Positions 18,499 to 27,587 of a DNA stretch of 53,828 nucleotides are shown piece by piece. The notes under the pieces are model-generated. The model had not been told where the DNA came from. It saw nothing but the letters and a program-made list of their open reading frames with translations, and ran no database searches. The DNA lies in contig CATFLP010000051.1 of assembly GCA_949514915.1 (NCBI GenBank), forward strand, positions 1-53,828, written 5' to 3'. The DNA comes from Methanobacteriota archaeon. GTDB taxonomy: Archaea > Thermoplasmatota > Poseidoniia > Poseidoniales > Poseidoniaceae. A program made the translations under genes and the position numbers. Position 1 is the first letter of the stretch. Each line of letters opens with the position of its first letter.

Positions 18499-20487
18499 TT
18501 GAAACGAATATCATTATTTTTAGTCATTTTAATGACTTCTGCAATAATTCTTCCTTTTTCTAATGTGGGTGTTGCTTCAAGCGAAGTAGTATGTTGTGAA
18601 TCAATACAATATGACATGATCTTTAGTGGTAGTTCCACAAATGGACTACTTTCACCATTTGAATCAAGTTTGGGAACCGAACAAAACTCGGAAGTTGGTT
18701 CAGCTATTACACAAGCAACAGAAGTTGGACGTTGGTCTGGGCAAACTAATTTTGGTGGTTCATATCCAAGCCATACTGCAACATTTATTCTACCATATCG
18801 TATAAATGATGGGGCAGGAGTTACAATAAATGCTACAGTAGAACTAAGACTAGGAAGCGAATCAAATACTGGTTCAACTGCACTTCCTCAAACATTTCTT
18901 CCTGGTGAAGAAGGTGTTTTAGAACTGGACATTGATGTTTCTGAGGGGACATTATTGGCTGAGGATTCAATAATTGTTATTTTCTCAGTACAAGAATTAT
19001 TACTTCCAACAGGGCAAAATCCATCAATTAAATTCTTATGGGGTACAACACAATACAGAGGAGCAATTAGTATAGAAGCACCACTATTCGACATAGATAT
19101 AGAAGAGCCAATTATCGAAGGGCGTTCTGCCCATATACCTGTTAAATTTAATTCTGGATATGGAGCACAACTTATTGCAGAATCTAATTTTGAATTCTAT
19201 GCAAATGGAAATTTAATTGAGCAGTCTCCTGTTTCAACTCAAGGAAATCTTCTAACTTGGACTTGGGCTACTGACATAAGTATTGATGATGGAAAATTTC
19301 CATTTAGTATTAAAATTAATTTTCAAAATGGAACTACTGTTACTGCAGAAATTGAATATGATATTGAATTCGGAGAAAGTGAAGGCAATAGTTACTTTTA
19401 TCCACTTACTGAACCAATAAGAACTGGCGGCACAGATTTAGATGTAAATGTTGAAGTTGACTTATCTACAGACATAGAAAAAACAATTACTCTCCAACTT
19501 CAAGAAAATGTTGCTTTTTGGATAAGATGGGGACTGGATAATATGGGTAACCCGAACCTAAATTCAACTTCATGGCTTAGAAATCTTAATCCTGCAAATT
19601 CAGAGTACTATCAAAACAGAATTATTGACAATGCAGAAGTGAGTAGTTTTGAAACACAAATAAGGCAAACAGAACTAAACAATTTCCTAAGCCAAGGGCT
19701 TGGTATTGATTCTAGAAGATTACTTGGGCTAGAAAGGGCAGATTTCGACTATGTTGGTGTCGAATTAGTTCTTAACGGTGACGATACAGTAAGCAATACT
19801 CCTATAACTTTAACTTTCAAAACAAGACAAACGAATACTGGTGGACAAGAACATTTGATGTTAGATAATTTCATCAAACCTTATTTTGAAGAAAGTGATC
19901 GGATTTGGAGTTCAATTAATTATAATTTCTTATTAAAAACTGATGCAATTAATGGTGTTTTTGTAATGGATTTCACTGATGTTGAAGTCACACAAACAAG
20001 ATTAATATTTACACAAAAAATAACCGCAAGTACAACATTTACTCAATCTGATTCTCCACAATTATGGGTGCAACAAGGAGGGACTCCAATAGATTCTCCA
20101 TTAGCGATATTTGTAATCTGTTCAGGTATTGTAATTGCTGGTTTAATTATTTCATTACTTCTTTCAAGAGAAAAAAATAAGATTATTCTAATTAGTGAAA
20201 TCATCATCTTTAATGCAGTTGGTTTCTTGATTTATTTCTTATCATTAGAATTCATAATAGTATTAATTAGCGCAATTTCCAGTTCTGGTTTATGGATATT
20301 AACCGCAATGATGTCAAATACAAAGGATGATGATGCACATTCTAGAATTAGTGCCGATTCTTCAAATTCAGATTACCCTTCATTTGATTGCCCAAATTGT
20401 TCGGCCTCAATTAGCATTACATCAAATGAAAGACCATTACGAATCACATGCTCTGGATGCAATAAGGTTTTGAAAATAGTAGATTAG
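18499..20487 (+). CDS. Secreted/membrane protein with C-terminal zinc ribbon
   Basis: A 662-residue protein read from TTG 18499, which has GAGGT about eight bases upstream and opens directly into a signal peptide (MKRISLFLVILMTSAIILPF). About 500 extracellular residues, predicted mainly beta, carry an early CC pair. Two or three transmembrane helices follow (around IFVICSGIVIAGLIISLLL and IYFLSLEFIIVLISAISSSG). A cytoplasmic tail ends in a zinc ribbon, CPNC then CSGC about 20 residues later. An upstream in-frame TTG at 18466 lacks a ribosome binding site. Unknown function; a surface sensor or scaffold is conceivable. The stop codon overlaps the next, convergent gene. Confidence 0.82.
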   Translation: MKRISLFLVILMTSAIILPFSNVGVASSEVVCCESIQYDMIFSGSSTNGLLSPFESSLGTEQNSEVGSAITQATEVGRWSGQTNFGGSYPSHTATFILPYRINDGAGVTINATVELRLGSESNTGSTALPQTFLPGEEGVLELDIDVSEGTLLAEDSIIVIFSVQELLLPTGQNPSIKFLWGTTQYRGAISIEAPLFDIDIEEPIIEGRSAHIPVKFNSGYGAQLIAESNFEFYANGNLIEQSPVSTQGNLLTWTWATDISIDDGKFPFSIKINFQNGTTVTAEIEYDIEFGESEGNSYFYPLTEPIRTGGTDLDVNVEVDLSTDIEKTITLQLQENVAFWIRWGLDNMGNPNLNSTSWLRNLNPANSEYYQNRIIDNAEVSSFETQIRQTELNNFLSQGLGIDSRRLLGLERADFDYVGVELVLNGDDTVSNTPITLTFKTRQTNTGGQEHLMLDNFIKPYFEESDRIWSSINYNFLLKTDAINGVFVMDFTDVEVTQTRLIFTQKITASTTFTQSDSPQLWVQQGGTPIDSPLAIFVICSGIVIAGLIISLLLSREKNKIILISEIIIFNAVGFLIYFLSLEFIIVLISAISSSGLWILTAMMSNTKDDDAHSRISADSSNSDYPSFDCPNCSASISITSNERPLRITCSGCNKVLKIVD

Positions 20488-21362
20488 GAAATTACCCCTG
20501 TTCTTATGACTTCATCGACCAATCTGCTTGCTGAAACTAATTTTTGAGAACTGCTCCTTAACTCTCTTTGGGCTTTACTACATTGACTTGCTAAATCTGA
20601 ATTCCAATTTTCAGTAATGACTCTGTGCCAAATTAATTCTTCCAATCTTGCAACTCCTATCGAGCTTTTCAATAATGGTTTTACAATCTCTGATAATCTT
20701 ATGGATTGTTCCTCTAAATCTATTTTATTCCAACTATTTTTCAAATTATTTAATTCAATAGAATCTATTCCAGGCAATTCAATTAAATCAAGTTCAGAAA
20801 CTTCAGCTATAGATACCACTGAAATTTCACCTTTTTTCCTAAGAGTATCTCTAAGAACGGTAAATACAGGGTCATAAGTAAAGTCAAGGTTTTCTCTAAG
20901 CCAATTACCTGCTAAAATCAAAGGTAATAGTTTGTTAACTCTACCTCCACCAATCATTAATGCTAAACATGCTGAAAAACCAACAATATCTAATTTACCA
21001 ACTCTATTTTTTTTGTTTTGACCTAAGGGAATATTGATTTCTTTAGATTGAATTACTTTAACAATCTCATCGTTAAGTGAAGTTAAATTAAAGAAAATAT
21101 GTAAATTATCCTCGAGAATAATTTTGGAATTTACATCTTCAACTAGTTTTCTATTATACAATATTCCATGATCCAAAAATGAGGCTTCCAAAAAAGATAA
21201 TGAAAGTAATTGATTTAGTTTAGGTTCAGCTACTAAAGTAATTCTTTTTGCGTTCATAATTAATTTGAAAAACTTATCTAAATCAGATTTTACCTCCGAA
21301 ACAAAGGGAAATAAATCAAATGGTTCCATAATTCTGTTGAGAAGAATTAGGTTCTTGAACAT
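20484..21362 (-). CDS. Protein in the archaeal RecJ/DHH position after rps15; possible degenerate DHH homologue
   Basis: About 292 residues from ATG 21362, eight bases after the rps15 stop. I cannot assign it from motifs alone. In many archaea the gene after rps15 encodes a RecJ-like DHH phosphoesterase (GAN family) that works with GINS. Here the segment RITLVAEPKLNQLLSLSFLEASFLDHG has the spacing of a DHH strand-loop-helix, but no HxDxDG or DHH residues are visible. The middle contains VGFSACLALMIGGG, and the C-terminus is helical. If it is homologous, it would be a catalytically dead, Cdc45-like relative. That is inference from gene position and weak pattern only. Confidence 0.65.
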   Translation of the reverse strand: MFKNLILLNRIMEPFDLFPFVSEVKSDLDKFFKLIMNAKRITLVAEPKLNQLLSLSFLEASFLDHGILYNRKLVEDVNSKIILEDNLHIFFNLTSLNDEIVKVIQSKEINIPLGQNKKNRVGKLDIVGFSACLALMIGGGRVNKLLPLILAGNWLRENLDFTYDPVFTVLRDTLRKKGEISVVSIAEVSELDLIELPGIDSIELNNLKNSWNKIDLEEQSIRLSEIVKPLLKSSIGVARLEELIWHRVITENWNSDLASQCSKAQRELRSSSQKLVSASRLVDEVIRTGVIS

Positions 21363-21369
21363 TAACTTT

Positions 21370-21825
21370 TCAAGCAACCATTAAACGTACTTGCTTACGA
21401 TCATATTTCCAATCTTCAGCTAATTTCCCTTTTGATTTGTAATACTTTACTAATCTGCGTATTTTAGCTTCTGTTAATTCAAGTTGACGTGAATTATGTA
21501 AATCTTTACGATTGATTTCTAAATGATTAACTAAAGACAGAACTTTTTGAAGTAGATTCATTAAATCTTCAGGTGTTTCTGCAGCCTTACCTTTTTCAGA
21601 AAGTATCTGATTAATCCTCATACCACATGCCTTTCTTACATCTGGGACTGCATGCTGATCTCTCAAAATTGTACCAATAACTGCAGTACTATGTCCTTTT
21701 TCAGACAGTTCTATAACTAGTGATTTGATTTTTTTTGCATCTGTTAATGCCCATTTAGGAAGCGCTTCTGAATGTGGTTTTGTTGACCCACTTCTACCTT
21801 TTCTACCGTTGTGTATACGTGCCAT
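21370..21825 (-). CDS. rps15: Ribosomal protein S15 (archaeal/eukaryotic type, uS15)
   Basis: A 151-residue uS15 of the archaeal/eukaryotic kind, with the extra N-terminal domain MARIHNGRKGRSGSTKPHSE that bacteria lack. The core contains LVIELSEKGHSTAVIGTILRDQHAVPDVR, HLEINRKDLHNSRQLELTEAKIRRLVKYYK, and a basic C-terminus. It binds the central domain of 16S rRNA. AGGGAT lies just upstream of the ATG. The following gene sits where archaea usually carry a RecJ-like protein. Confidence 0.96.
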   Translation of the reverse strand: MARIHNGRKGRSGSTKPHSEALPKWALTDAKKIKSLVIELSEKGHSTAVIGTILRDQHAVPDVRKACGMRINQILSEKGKAAETPEDLMNLLQKVLSLVNHLEINRKDLHNSRQLELTEAKIRRLVKYYKSKGKLAEDWKYDRKQVRLMVA

Positions 21826-21898
21826 ACAAATCCCTAAGCGACTCGGCGAGAAACTTCCCCTTTATGAACGGTTGCCTTAAATTACTTTGATTTATTTT

Positions 21899-23656
21899 CT
21901 AAAGTCTATGCCTTACTTTAGCTAACCTTCCACACCCATTGTTCCATTCCCATGCTGGTGCTTGTGCGATTCCAGAACCAATTAAGGCATCATCTTGAGA
22001 ATATAATAAAACTACATCACCCACTCTTATTAAATTATCAAAAGAAATTACCATCGGGGCAAAAACGTCTCCATTCCAATCACCATCTAATTTTATTTTT
22101 GCACTTGGCAATGTATTTTTTCCTGCTAAAACTGGCAAGGCAGCCTTTGAAAATGAAAAACTTGAATTTAAATGATTCCATCTTGCAAATGGTTTACCTT
22201 CTTTTTCAATTTTCCAATGTGGTGGTTTCCCTGCTAATTTAGTTCCATCTAACCAACTAAAACTACCATAATGCCATTTGGAGATCATTTGATATTCTAT
22301 CATTCTATTTACCTTGATACTTTGTTCTTGAATTCCTAATTCTTCTTTGGCCTTTTTAACTTCGGCTGAAAAGGTTTCTTTATTAGTTTCTATAACTTTA
22401 ATTCCACAGAATTCATTGCCTAAATCAAATCCAGAGTTATTTATAATTAATTCAAATTTCACACGATCTAAAATCCCTGAAAGTGAATTCTCTACAATCC
22501 TAATTTCCTCTGCATCCCAATGCCCTGTCACTGGAATATCATAATTTGCTGCGGGCCATAATTCCTCTAATTCTCTTGGAACTAATCCCAAAGGAGATGT
22601 AATACTAATTTCTGTTGCTGAAATATTTCCAATCTCGTATCTATATCTTTTATGTGATCTTGAAATCCTATACGGTTTTTTTGCTGAACAGGGCAATAAA
22701 ATTAACAATTTTTGTCTTGAATTATGAGGCACATATTGAGAAGAAACTTTCCTAGTCCATTCCCTAATAATTGGATCTGATCTAACAGAAAGAGAATTAC
22801 ACTGTAAAACACGATCCCTAGAAGCGTGACGTGTCAAAGATTCTATTTTTCGATTTTCTAAAAGATAATCATGAAATCTTAATTGTTCTACTAATTTCGG
22901 ATAATTTAGCACTCTTTTTTCTACTAATTCTCTTAATTTTAATTTTCTAATTGATTCTCTAATAGTTACTATTTCATTTTTCCATTCTTCAACTTGCAAT
23001 TCAAATAAAAAATCTCCTTCCAAATCTAACTCTATATTTCTTGGCCCATTTGAAGTTAATAACATTCCAGCTGAATGTGCTTGCCTAGAACGTGATAAAT
23101 CATGTAAATCTACACCTAACCATGTAAGTAATGCAATATTGTCTGGGCCGGATAATCCAGGACACCAAATTAATGCAGAAGGAAATGTCTCTCTTACAAT
23201 TAACATCGCCTCTACAAACTCTTTAGAGCGATTAGCTAACTGAACTGCATCAGTAACGATAACTAAAGAAGGTTGTTTAAGATTTACAATATCTGAATCC
23301 TGCATCATTCTTTGTAAAGATAATGATAAGACTGGGGTTGAGGACCCATCGCTTTTTATTTCTGTCTCACTAAGAGTAGGAGGAAGTACATTTCCTTGTT
23401 TAAATTCCCAAATAGGAGATGGTTCTTCAAATGGGGGTGAAAGTGCTCCTCTTCCCTTAATTAAAAAGTTAGGTGGTAGTGAATCACCAATTCTTGAACA
23501 TTTAAATGGGGCTAAATTAACAGGCAAATCATAATCATCATCATACAAGATTAAAGCTGGTGTTCTTGCTAAAGGTTCCTTTCGGTTTCCTAATTTAAAA
23601 ATCCTAGCATATCTTTGCCTCGCGGAAATATCAAGCCCGAATCCATCTCCGCCCAT
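21899..23656 (-). CDS. arcS: Archaeosine synthase ArcS (TgtA2 family)
   Basis: A 585-residue protein. The N-terminal part is a TGT-like barrel lacking the usual catalytic signature (ARIFKLGNRKEPLARTPAL; FPSALIWCPGLSGPDN). The ArcS-defining segment LLPCSAKKPYRISRSHKRY lies near residue 322, and a PUA domain closes the protein (IRVGDVVLLYSQDDALIGSG). ArcS acts on preQ0 placed at G15 of archaeal tRNA to form archaeosine, generally after lysine addition. ATG 23656 has GGGGGGT three bases upstream and clears the divergent gene; longer in-frame starts have no ribosome binding site and would overlap it. No tgt or radical-SAM partner (raSEA) is in the window. Confidence 0.9.
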   Translation of the reverse strand: MGGDGFGLDISARQRYARIFKLGNRKEPLARTPALILYDDDYDLPVNLAPFKCSRIGDSLPPNFLIKGRGALSPPFEEPSPIWEFKQGNVLPPTLSETEIKSDGSSTPVLSLSLQRMMQDSDIVNLKQPSLVIVTDAVQLANRSKEFVEAMLIVRETFPSALIWCPGLSGPDNIALLTWLGVDLHDLSRSRQAHSAGMLLTSNGPRNIELDLEGDFLFELQVEEWKNEIVTIRESIRKLKLRELVEKRVLNYPKLVEQLRFHDYLLENRKIESLTRHASRDRVLQCNSLSVRSDPIIREWTRKVSSQYVPHNSRQKLLILLPCSAKKPYRISRSHKRYRYEIGNISATEISITSPLGLVPRELEELWPAANYDIPVTGHWDAEEIRIVENSLSGILDRVKFELIINNSGFDLGNEFCGIKVIETNKETFSAEVKKAKEELGIQEQSIKVNRMIEYQMISKWHYGSFSWLDGTKLAGKPPHWKIEKEGKPFARWNHLNSSFSFSKAALPVLAGKNTLPSAKIKLDGDWNGDVFAPMVISFDNLIRVGDVVLLYSQDDALIGSGIAQAPAWEWNNGCGRLAKVRHRL

Positions 23657-23717
23657 AGACCCCCCATCTGACTCATTACTTTGAATCATTTGAAAAAGTA
23701 AAGCACATGGGGCAACT

Positions 23718-25763
23718 ATGAACTGGAGAAATTTGTGCTTGATTTCATTATTTCTCTGTTCTGTAATTTTACCAATGATAAGTACAAATACTAATGCAGA
23801 AATAATTGTAGAAACCATAGATGCTCCAGAAAGTATTCCCAGTCCTCAGACAAATCACAACATTTCAGCAATTACAATTAATGCTTGTGAGCCTGTAAAT
23901 TGTGTTTTAAATAACTCCATTTCAAATTTTCAAGAAATTAATGGCGAGTTTATAGATTCAGAGGATAAAGACGTATATTGGATTAAATCAAATAGTTTAA
24001 ACAAACAAGTTTCTTATGAATTATGTATTAATTCTTCAACAGTACCTGTCTTAATCAATACATATTCAAGAAATCAAAATGAAAATCTTATTGAAGAATT
24101 GACGGAACCACTTATTTCAGAAATTCCTGCTACAAATCAAATTTGTAATGACATTACAGCGATTGATGAAACTAATGAAGAATTATGGATAAAAATTAAA
24201 TCATTATCTACTTCTGGAAACTATTCAATCATAGTAAAAAGTAATCAAATAGGATCTGTAGGACAAGAATTTATTGAAAATAACACTCATATCTATTACA
24301 AAAATAAAGGAATAAACATTAATTCTTCAAATGAAAATAATTGCAATAATGATATGGTTTGTATTAATGTACTAAATCATTCAATTAAACAAAGTCAATT
24401 ATGGAATTTAGATGTACTAAGTGATTTCAATCATACTATTCAATTAAATTGTATAATGACTGATGGTGAAAAAATAAATGACTGCATGACATTTGAATCT
24501 CAATATAAAGTAAATGATCTATTTTTATCTTACATTAATTACTATTCACAAAAAAATGTCAATGAAATTGAAATTATATTGATATTCTTCCAAGATGACG
24601 ACAATAATAGAAAACCATTTAGTTGGAAAATAAGTCATTCTCTGAATAAAAATGGTGATCCTTTTATGGATTATGGCGGTGATGCCCCAGGAAATCTCAC
24701 ACATTTTAATTGTGACATCTATAAATGCAACGAGTTTGAAACAAATACTGGATTAAAATATGTTGGAAGTATGCCACTAAGTGTTTTTGATGAGGCTGAT
24801 ACATGGATTTTAACAATTGAAGGAGATGAATTTGAAACTTTTTTAGTTGAAATAGAGTTACTATGTGACCCAGGTTCTATTATGTTAGAAATTCATTCTC
24901 CAAATTCAAATGGTTCCATGAATATTACATATCTTGTCCCCACTACTTCAGCATTAGAGAAATTGCAAATAGAAGTTTCTCCAGGTACACATTATGTTAA
25001 ATTAATCAATCTTGGATTAGGAAATATTCTAAATTGGTCATATGGTGATTTAAATCTACCAATTATTAACTATGAAATTCAAATAAAATCAATTAAAAAT
25101 CAAACTGAAAACAATACATTTTTTGTAAGTGAAGAATTATTATTTTGGGACAATATTTTACTTTGGTTCATGGGTTTCTGTTTCATTTTGCCAATGATTT
25201 GGGTTCTATTTAACATAAGGAAAGATTCTCAAAGAATGGAATTAATATTACATGACAGAGAAAGATTAGCGAGATTAAGGTCAATGAAATCTGCTTCTAC
25301 TTCTGAAATTAATGAAGTGAAATCTGATTTGTCAATATTTATTCGAGCAATTACTAAACTTGATTGGAATGTACTGTTGGAAACATGGGGAGTTCCAGAG
25401 ATAAGTTATGTTACCAAATCAATAAGTATTAACTCATGGAAATTAGATTCTGCACTAGCCAATGATAATGGAATTCCATTGCTAATCATTATTGAAACAC
25501 ATGAAACGGATTGGGAGATTGCAGCTCTAAAATTTGAATCAAAAAATAATATTGAATGGAAAGTTGTTTCAATACAACCGAATCTTCTAACTAGAAATCA
25601 CGAAGTATTTCTTGACACTGTAAAAGTTGGAAATAAAGTGATTTTAGAAGTAGAATTAAAAGGCAAAGCAAAAGATATTCAAATGCATATTTCAGGAATG
25701 TCTGAAGGAAAACCAGTAGCTGTAAAAACACCCAATTCAATGGGAGTTTATGAAGAAGAATGA
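23718..25763 (+). CDS. Secreted single-pass protein with paired-cysteine beta modules
   Basis: A 681-residue protein with a signal peptide (1 to about 26). The extracellular part carries at least three modules that begin with closely spaced cysteines (NACEPVNCVLN; NCNNDMVCINVL; NCDIYKCNEFE). Each is followed by strands resembling PPC-type domains (EDKDVYWIKS; EADTWILTIEG). A transmembrane helix lies near residues 475-493 (LLWFMGFCFILPMIWVLF). The roughly 190-residue cytoplasmic domain ends with beta-rich, ligand-domain-like sequence. No enzyme motif is visible. It diverges from arcS across 61 bases. Confidence 0.8.
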   Translation: MNWRNLCLISLFLCSVILPMISTNTNAEIIVETIDAPESIPSPQTNHNISAITINACEPVNCVLNNSISNFQEINGEFIDSEDKDVYWIKSNSLNKQVSYELCINSSTVPVLINTYSRNQNENLIEELTEPLISEIPATNQICNDITAIDETNEELWIKIKSLSTSGNYSIIVKSNQIGSVGQEFIENNTHIYYKNKGININSSNENNCNNDMVCINVLNHSIKQSQLWNLDVLSDFNHTIQLNCIMTDGEKINDCMTFESQYKVNDLFLSYINYYSQKNVNEIEIILIFFQDDDNNRKPFSWKISHSLNKNGDPFMDYGGDAPGNLTHFNCDIYKCNEFETNTGLKYVGSMPLSVFDEADTWILTIEGDEFETFLVEIELLCDPGSIMLEIHSPNSNGSMNITYLVPTTSALEKLQIEVSPGTHYVKLINLGLGNILNWSYGDLNLPIINYEIQIKSIKNQTENNTFFVSEELLFWDNILLWFMGFCFILPMIWVLFNIRKDSQRMELILHDRERLARLRSMKSASTSEINEVKSDLSIFIRAITKLDWNVLLETWGVPEISYVTKSISINSWKLDSALANDNGIPLLIIIETHETDWEIAALKFESKNNIEWKVVSIQPNLLTRNHEVFLDTVKVGNKVILEVELKGKAKDIQMHISGMSEGKPVAVKTPNSMGVYEEE

Positions 25764-25765
25764 AA

Positions 25766-26176
25766 TTATTCTTCGTTTTCAATTGACTTATTCCATGATT
25801 TATGTATTTGCAACCAATATACAAATGGAAGACTCCAGAAAGTACCTCCCGCCAGCCCAAGAACAATTAATGTAGCCAATGAACCTAAATCACTGTTTGG
25901 CAATCCAAGTGTAGCTCCAAATAATGGTATTATCGATGTAAGGAATCCTACTGGAATAAGTATCTTAATGTCTACTTCAGGCTGCCCTATCTGTTTCATA
26001 ATTTGATTAGATATTACTGCAGAAATAGCAACTAGTAAGAAAAAACCACCACATAGACCAGCAAAAGATCCAGGGTCAATCGCTGCAAGAACAAATACAA
26101 GAACTATGAATATCGCAACAAACATTCCTGTGAGAGCGCCTGAAACGAGAATGTTCTTCCAATTCATTCCAATCAA
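25766..26176 (-). CDS. Small four-helix membrane protein
   Basis: 136 residues, nearly all in about four transmembrane segments (GALTGMFVAIFIVLVFVLA; FAGLCGGFFLLVAISAVI; ILIPVGFLTSIIPLFGATLG; LATLIVLGLAGGTFWSLPFV), with short loops and a charged end. No family motif is recognised. Its start overlaps the stop of the upstream membrane gene as ATGA, so the two are translationally coupled and probably form a pair. Confidence 0.78.
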   Translation of the reverse strand: MIGMNWKNILVSGALTGMFVAIFIVLVFVLAAIDPGSFAGLCGGFFLLVAISAVISNQIMKQIGQPEVDIKILIPVGFLTSIIPLFGATLGLPNSDLGSLATLIVLGLAGGTFWSLPFVYWLQIHKSWNKSIENEE

Positions 26177-26769
26177 TTTGCTCCAATTCCAGCAATGAAA
26201 TTGATTGCACTACCATCAAATAACATATTTGAAAGCAAATACAAAGTACCAATTACCATTGTTATTCTTAAACTATTAGACATCTCTTTTGAATTATCAT
26301 TCAAGCAGAAAACAAGTAATCCTAATACGATAAATCCAGGCCCTACTGAGGCCCAATATACTGCATTACCTTCATCTTGGCTTCTATCTTTTAGATGCTG
26401 TGTTTGTAAATCTTCATATACATCATAATCTTTAGTAAAATTCTCTATTTCACCTGCTTCTAATCCATTATCATCCACATCATAATCATTTTGATCTGGA
26501 GCAGTTGGCCCCTCTGTATATGCTGCAGAATGAGCATATCCTGCAGACATAATCATCATAATAAATCCAATTAAAATGAAAAATTGTGTAGTTCCTTGAG
26601 ATACCCACCAACCAATATCACTCATTCTCTCTCCTCCGCTAGGAGGTTTGTTCATTGGCATTTTTGGAGCATTAATAGGTGGTGCACTTCCAACACTTGT
26701 CGCTCCAGGTGTCGCAGGAACCCAATTGCTTCCATCATACATCCATTGTCCGTCTTCACTTAATGTCAT
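26173..26769 (-). CDS. Membrane protein with N-terminal GQW-DG-W motif
   Basis: 198 residues. The N-terminus EDGQWMYDGSNWVPAT resembles the short Trp-rich cytoplasmic motif of DUF2510-like membrane proteins (W-x-DG-x-x-W). A Pro/Gly linker and about three to four transmembrane helices follow (FFILIGFIMMIMSAGYAHS; WASVGPGFIVLGLLVFCL; ITMVIGTLYLLSNML), separated by an acidic, hydrophilic segment. Unknown function. It overlaps the next membrane gene by four bases and ends a minus-strand run with the amidotransferase gene. Confidence 0.78.
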   Translation of the reverse strand: MTLSEDGQWMYDGSNWVPATPGATSVGSAPPINAPKMPMNKPPSGGERMSDIGWWVSQGTTQFFILIGFIMMIMSAGYAHSAAYTEGPTAPDQNDYDVDDNGLEAGEIENFTKDYDVYEDLQTQHLKDRSQDEGNAVYWASVGPGFIVLGLLVFCLNDNSKEMSNSLRITMVIGTLYLLSNMLFDGSAINFIAGIGAN

Positions 26770-26790
26770 GTCATTAGCGACATCAAGACA

Positions 26791-27501
26791 TCATATTAAT
26801 TTGTCCGAAATTACTTCTATCTCTCCATTATTTATCGCCAATAATCTATCACTCGGTATTTTTTCCCATTTTTCATTAGTTAATTTCTGTGTCGAAAGAA
26901 GAATTGCATTACCATATAATTTTGATCTTCTAAGCATATAGATTGGTTTTCTTTGGTAATGGTTAAACACATACATCATATTTCCATCACTTAAAATTAA
27001 ATTAAGATTTATTGTACCCACATAAGAATTGAAAATTTCACGTATTGCTTTTTTAATTGCAGGATATCTTCCTTTAATTGAATTAGAATTTTGATATTCA
27101 ATAAGATAATCAATGATTTCATTAAATATACTTTCAGAGTCTGTATTTCCTTCTGCCTTAGGATGTCCTCCAGCTCCATCAACCCATCCATTGTGAGCAA
27201 GTAACCAATCCCTCCCATTATGATGGCGTTTAAAGGGATGGCAATTACATTCACATTTTTCTCCATGTGTTGCCCATCTTACATGAGAAATTATATTATT
27301 ACTACTTGCCATATCAATCGTTTCAAAAAAACGTCTATCTAAATCTGCTCTTGTTGGAGCCCTATACACAATTGCTTCATTCTTATCAAACCAACCAATT
27401 CCCCAACCATGAGGGTTATTACCTCCAAATTCTGAAAAAATGGGAAGGCTTTGAGTGGCTCTATCAACATCATTACAACTTAATCCAAATAAATCACACA
27501 T
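26791..27501 (-). CDS. Class II glutamine amidotransferase-like protein
   Basis: 236 residues of the stand-alone class II (Ntn) glutamine amidotransferase type. Cys2 follows the initiator Met and would be the nucleophile after processing. NNPHGWGIGWF, SHVRWATHG and LLAHNGWVDG are the classical substrate-pocket segments, and the C-terminal ANDGE-like part is degenerate (NNGEIEV). It resembles the YafJ/EgtC group more than PurF or GlmS, and no synthase domain is fused. A cluster CECNCH (about 83-88) is unusual. A TATA-like box centred 27 bases upstream of the ATG suggests a nearly leaderless mRNA. Confidence 0.87.
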   Translation of the reverse strand: MCDLFGLSCNDVDRATQSLPIFSEFGGNNPHGWGIGWFDKNEAIVYRAPTRADLDRRFFETIDMASSNNIISHVRWATHGEKCECNCHPFKRHHNGRDWLLAHNGWVDGAGGHPKAEGNTDSESIFNEIIDYLIEYQNSNSIKGRYPAIKKAIREIFNSYVGTINLNLILSDGNMMYVFNHYQRKPIYMLRRSKLYGNAILLSTQKLTNEKWEKIPSDRLLAINNGEIEVISDKLI

Positions 27502-27523
27502 ACATTAAGTATTAAACAGGGTC

Positions 27524-27532
27524 ATATTTTAA
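27524..27532 (-). promoter_or_regulatory. TATA-like box for the glutamine amidotransferase gene
   Basis: Read on the minus strand the element is TTAAAATAT, centred 27 bases before the ATG at 27501. That is the expected archaeal TATA distance for transcription starting at or next to the ATG. Confidence 0.4.
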
Positions 27533-27540
27533 GTCTACGG

Positions 27541-27548
27541 TTTTATAT
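27541..27548 (+). promoter_or_regulatory. TATA-like box for the 27588 membrane protein gene
   Basis: TTTTATAT lies about 40 bases before the ATG at 27588. An SD-like GAGGGTG at 27574-27580 has seven bases of spacing to the ATG, so this gene would carry a short leader, unlike its divergent neighbour. Confidence 0.4.
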
Positions 27549-27587
27549 CAATACTCTTTCGAACGTAATATTAGAGGGTGCATCAAT

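Noticed and set aside
23657-23818. Longer N-terminus for arcS with a hydrophobic stretch
   Set aside because: It would overlap the divergent secreted protein gene, has no ribosome binding site, and adds sequence absent from TGT-like proteins; GGGGGGT before ATG 23656 supports the shorter form.
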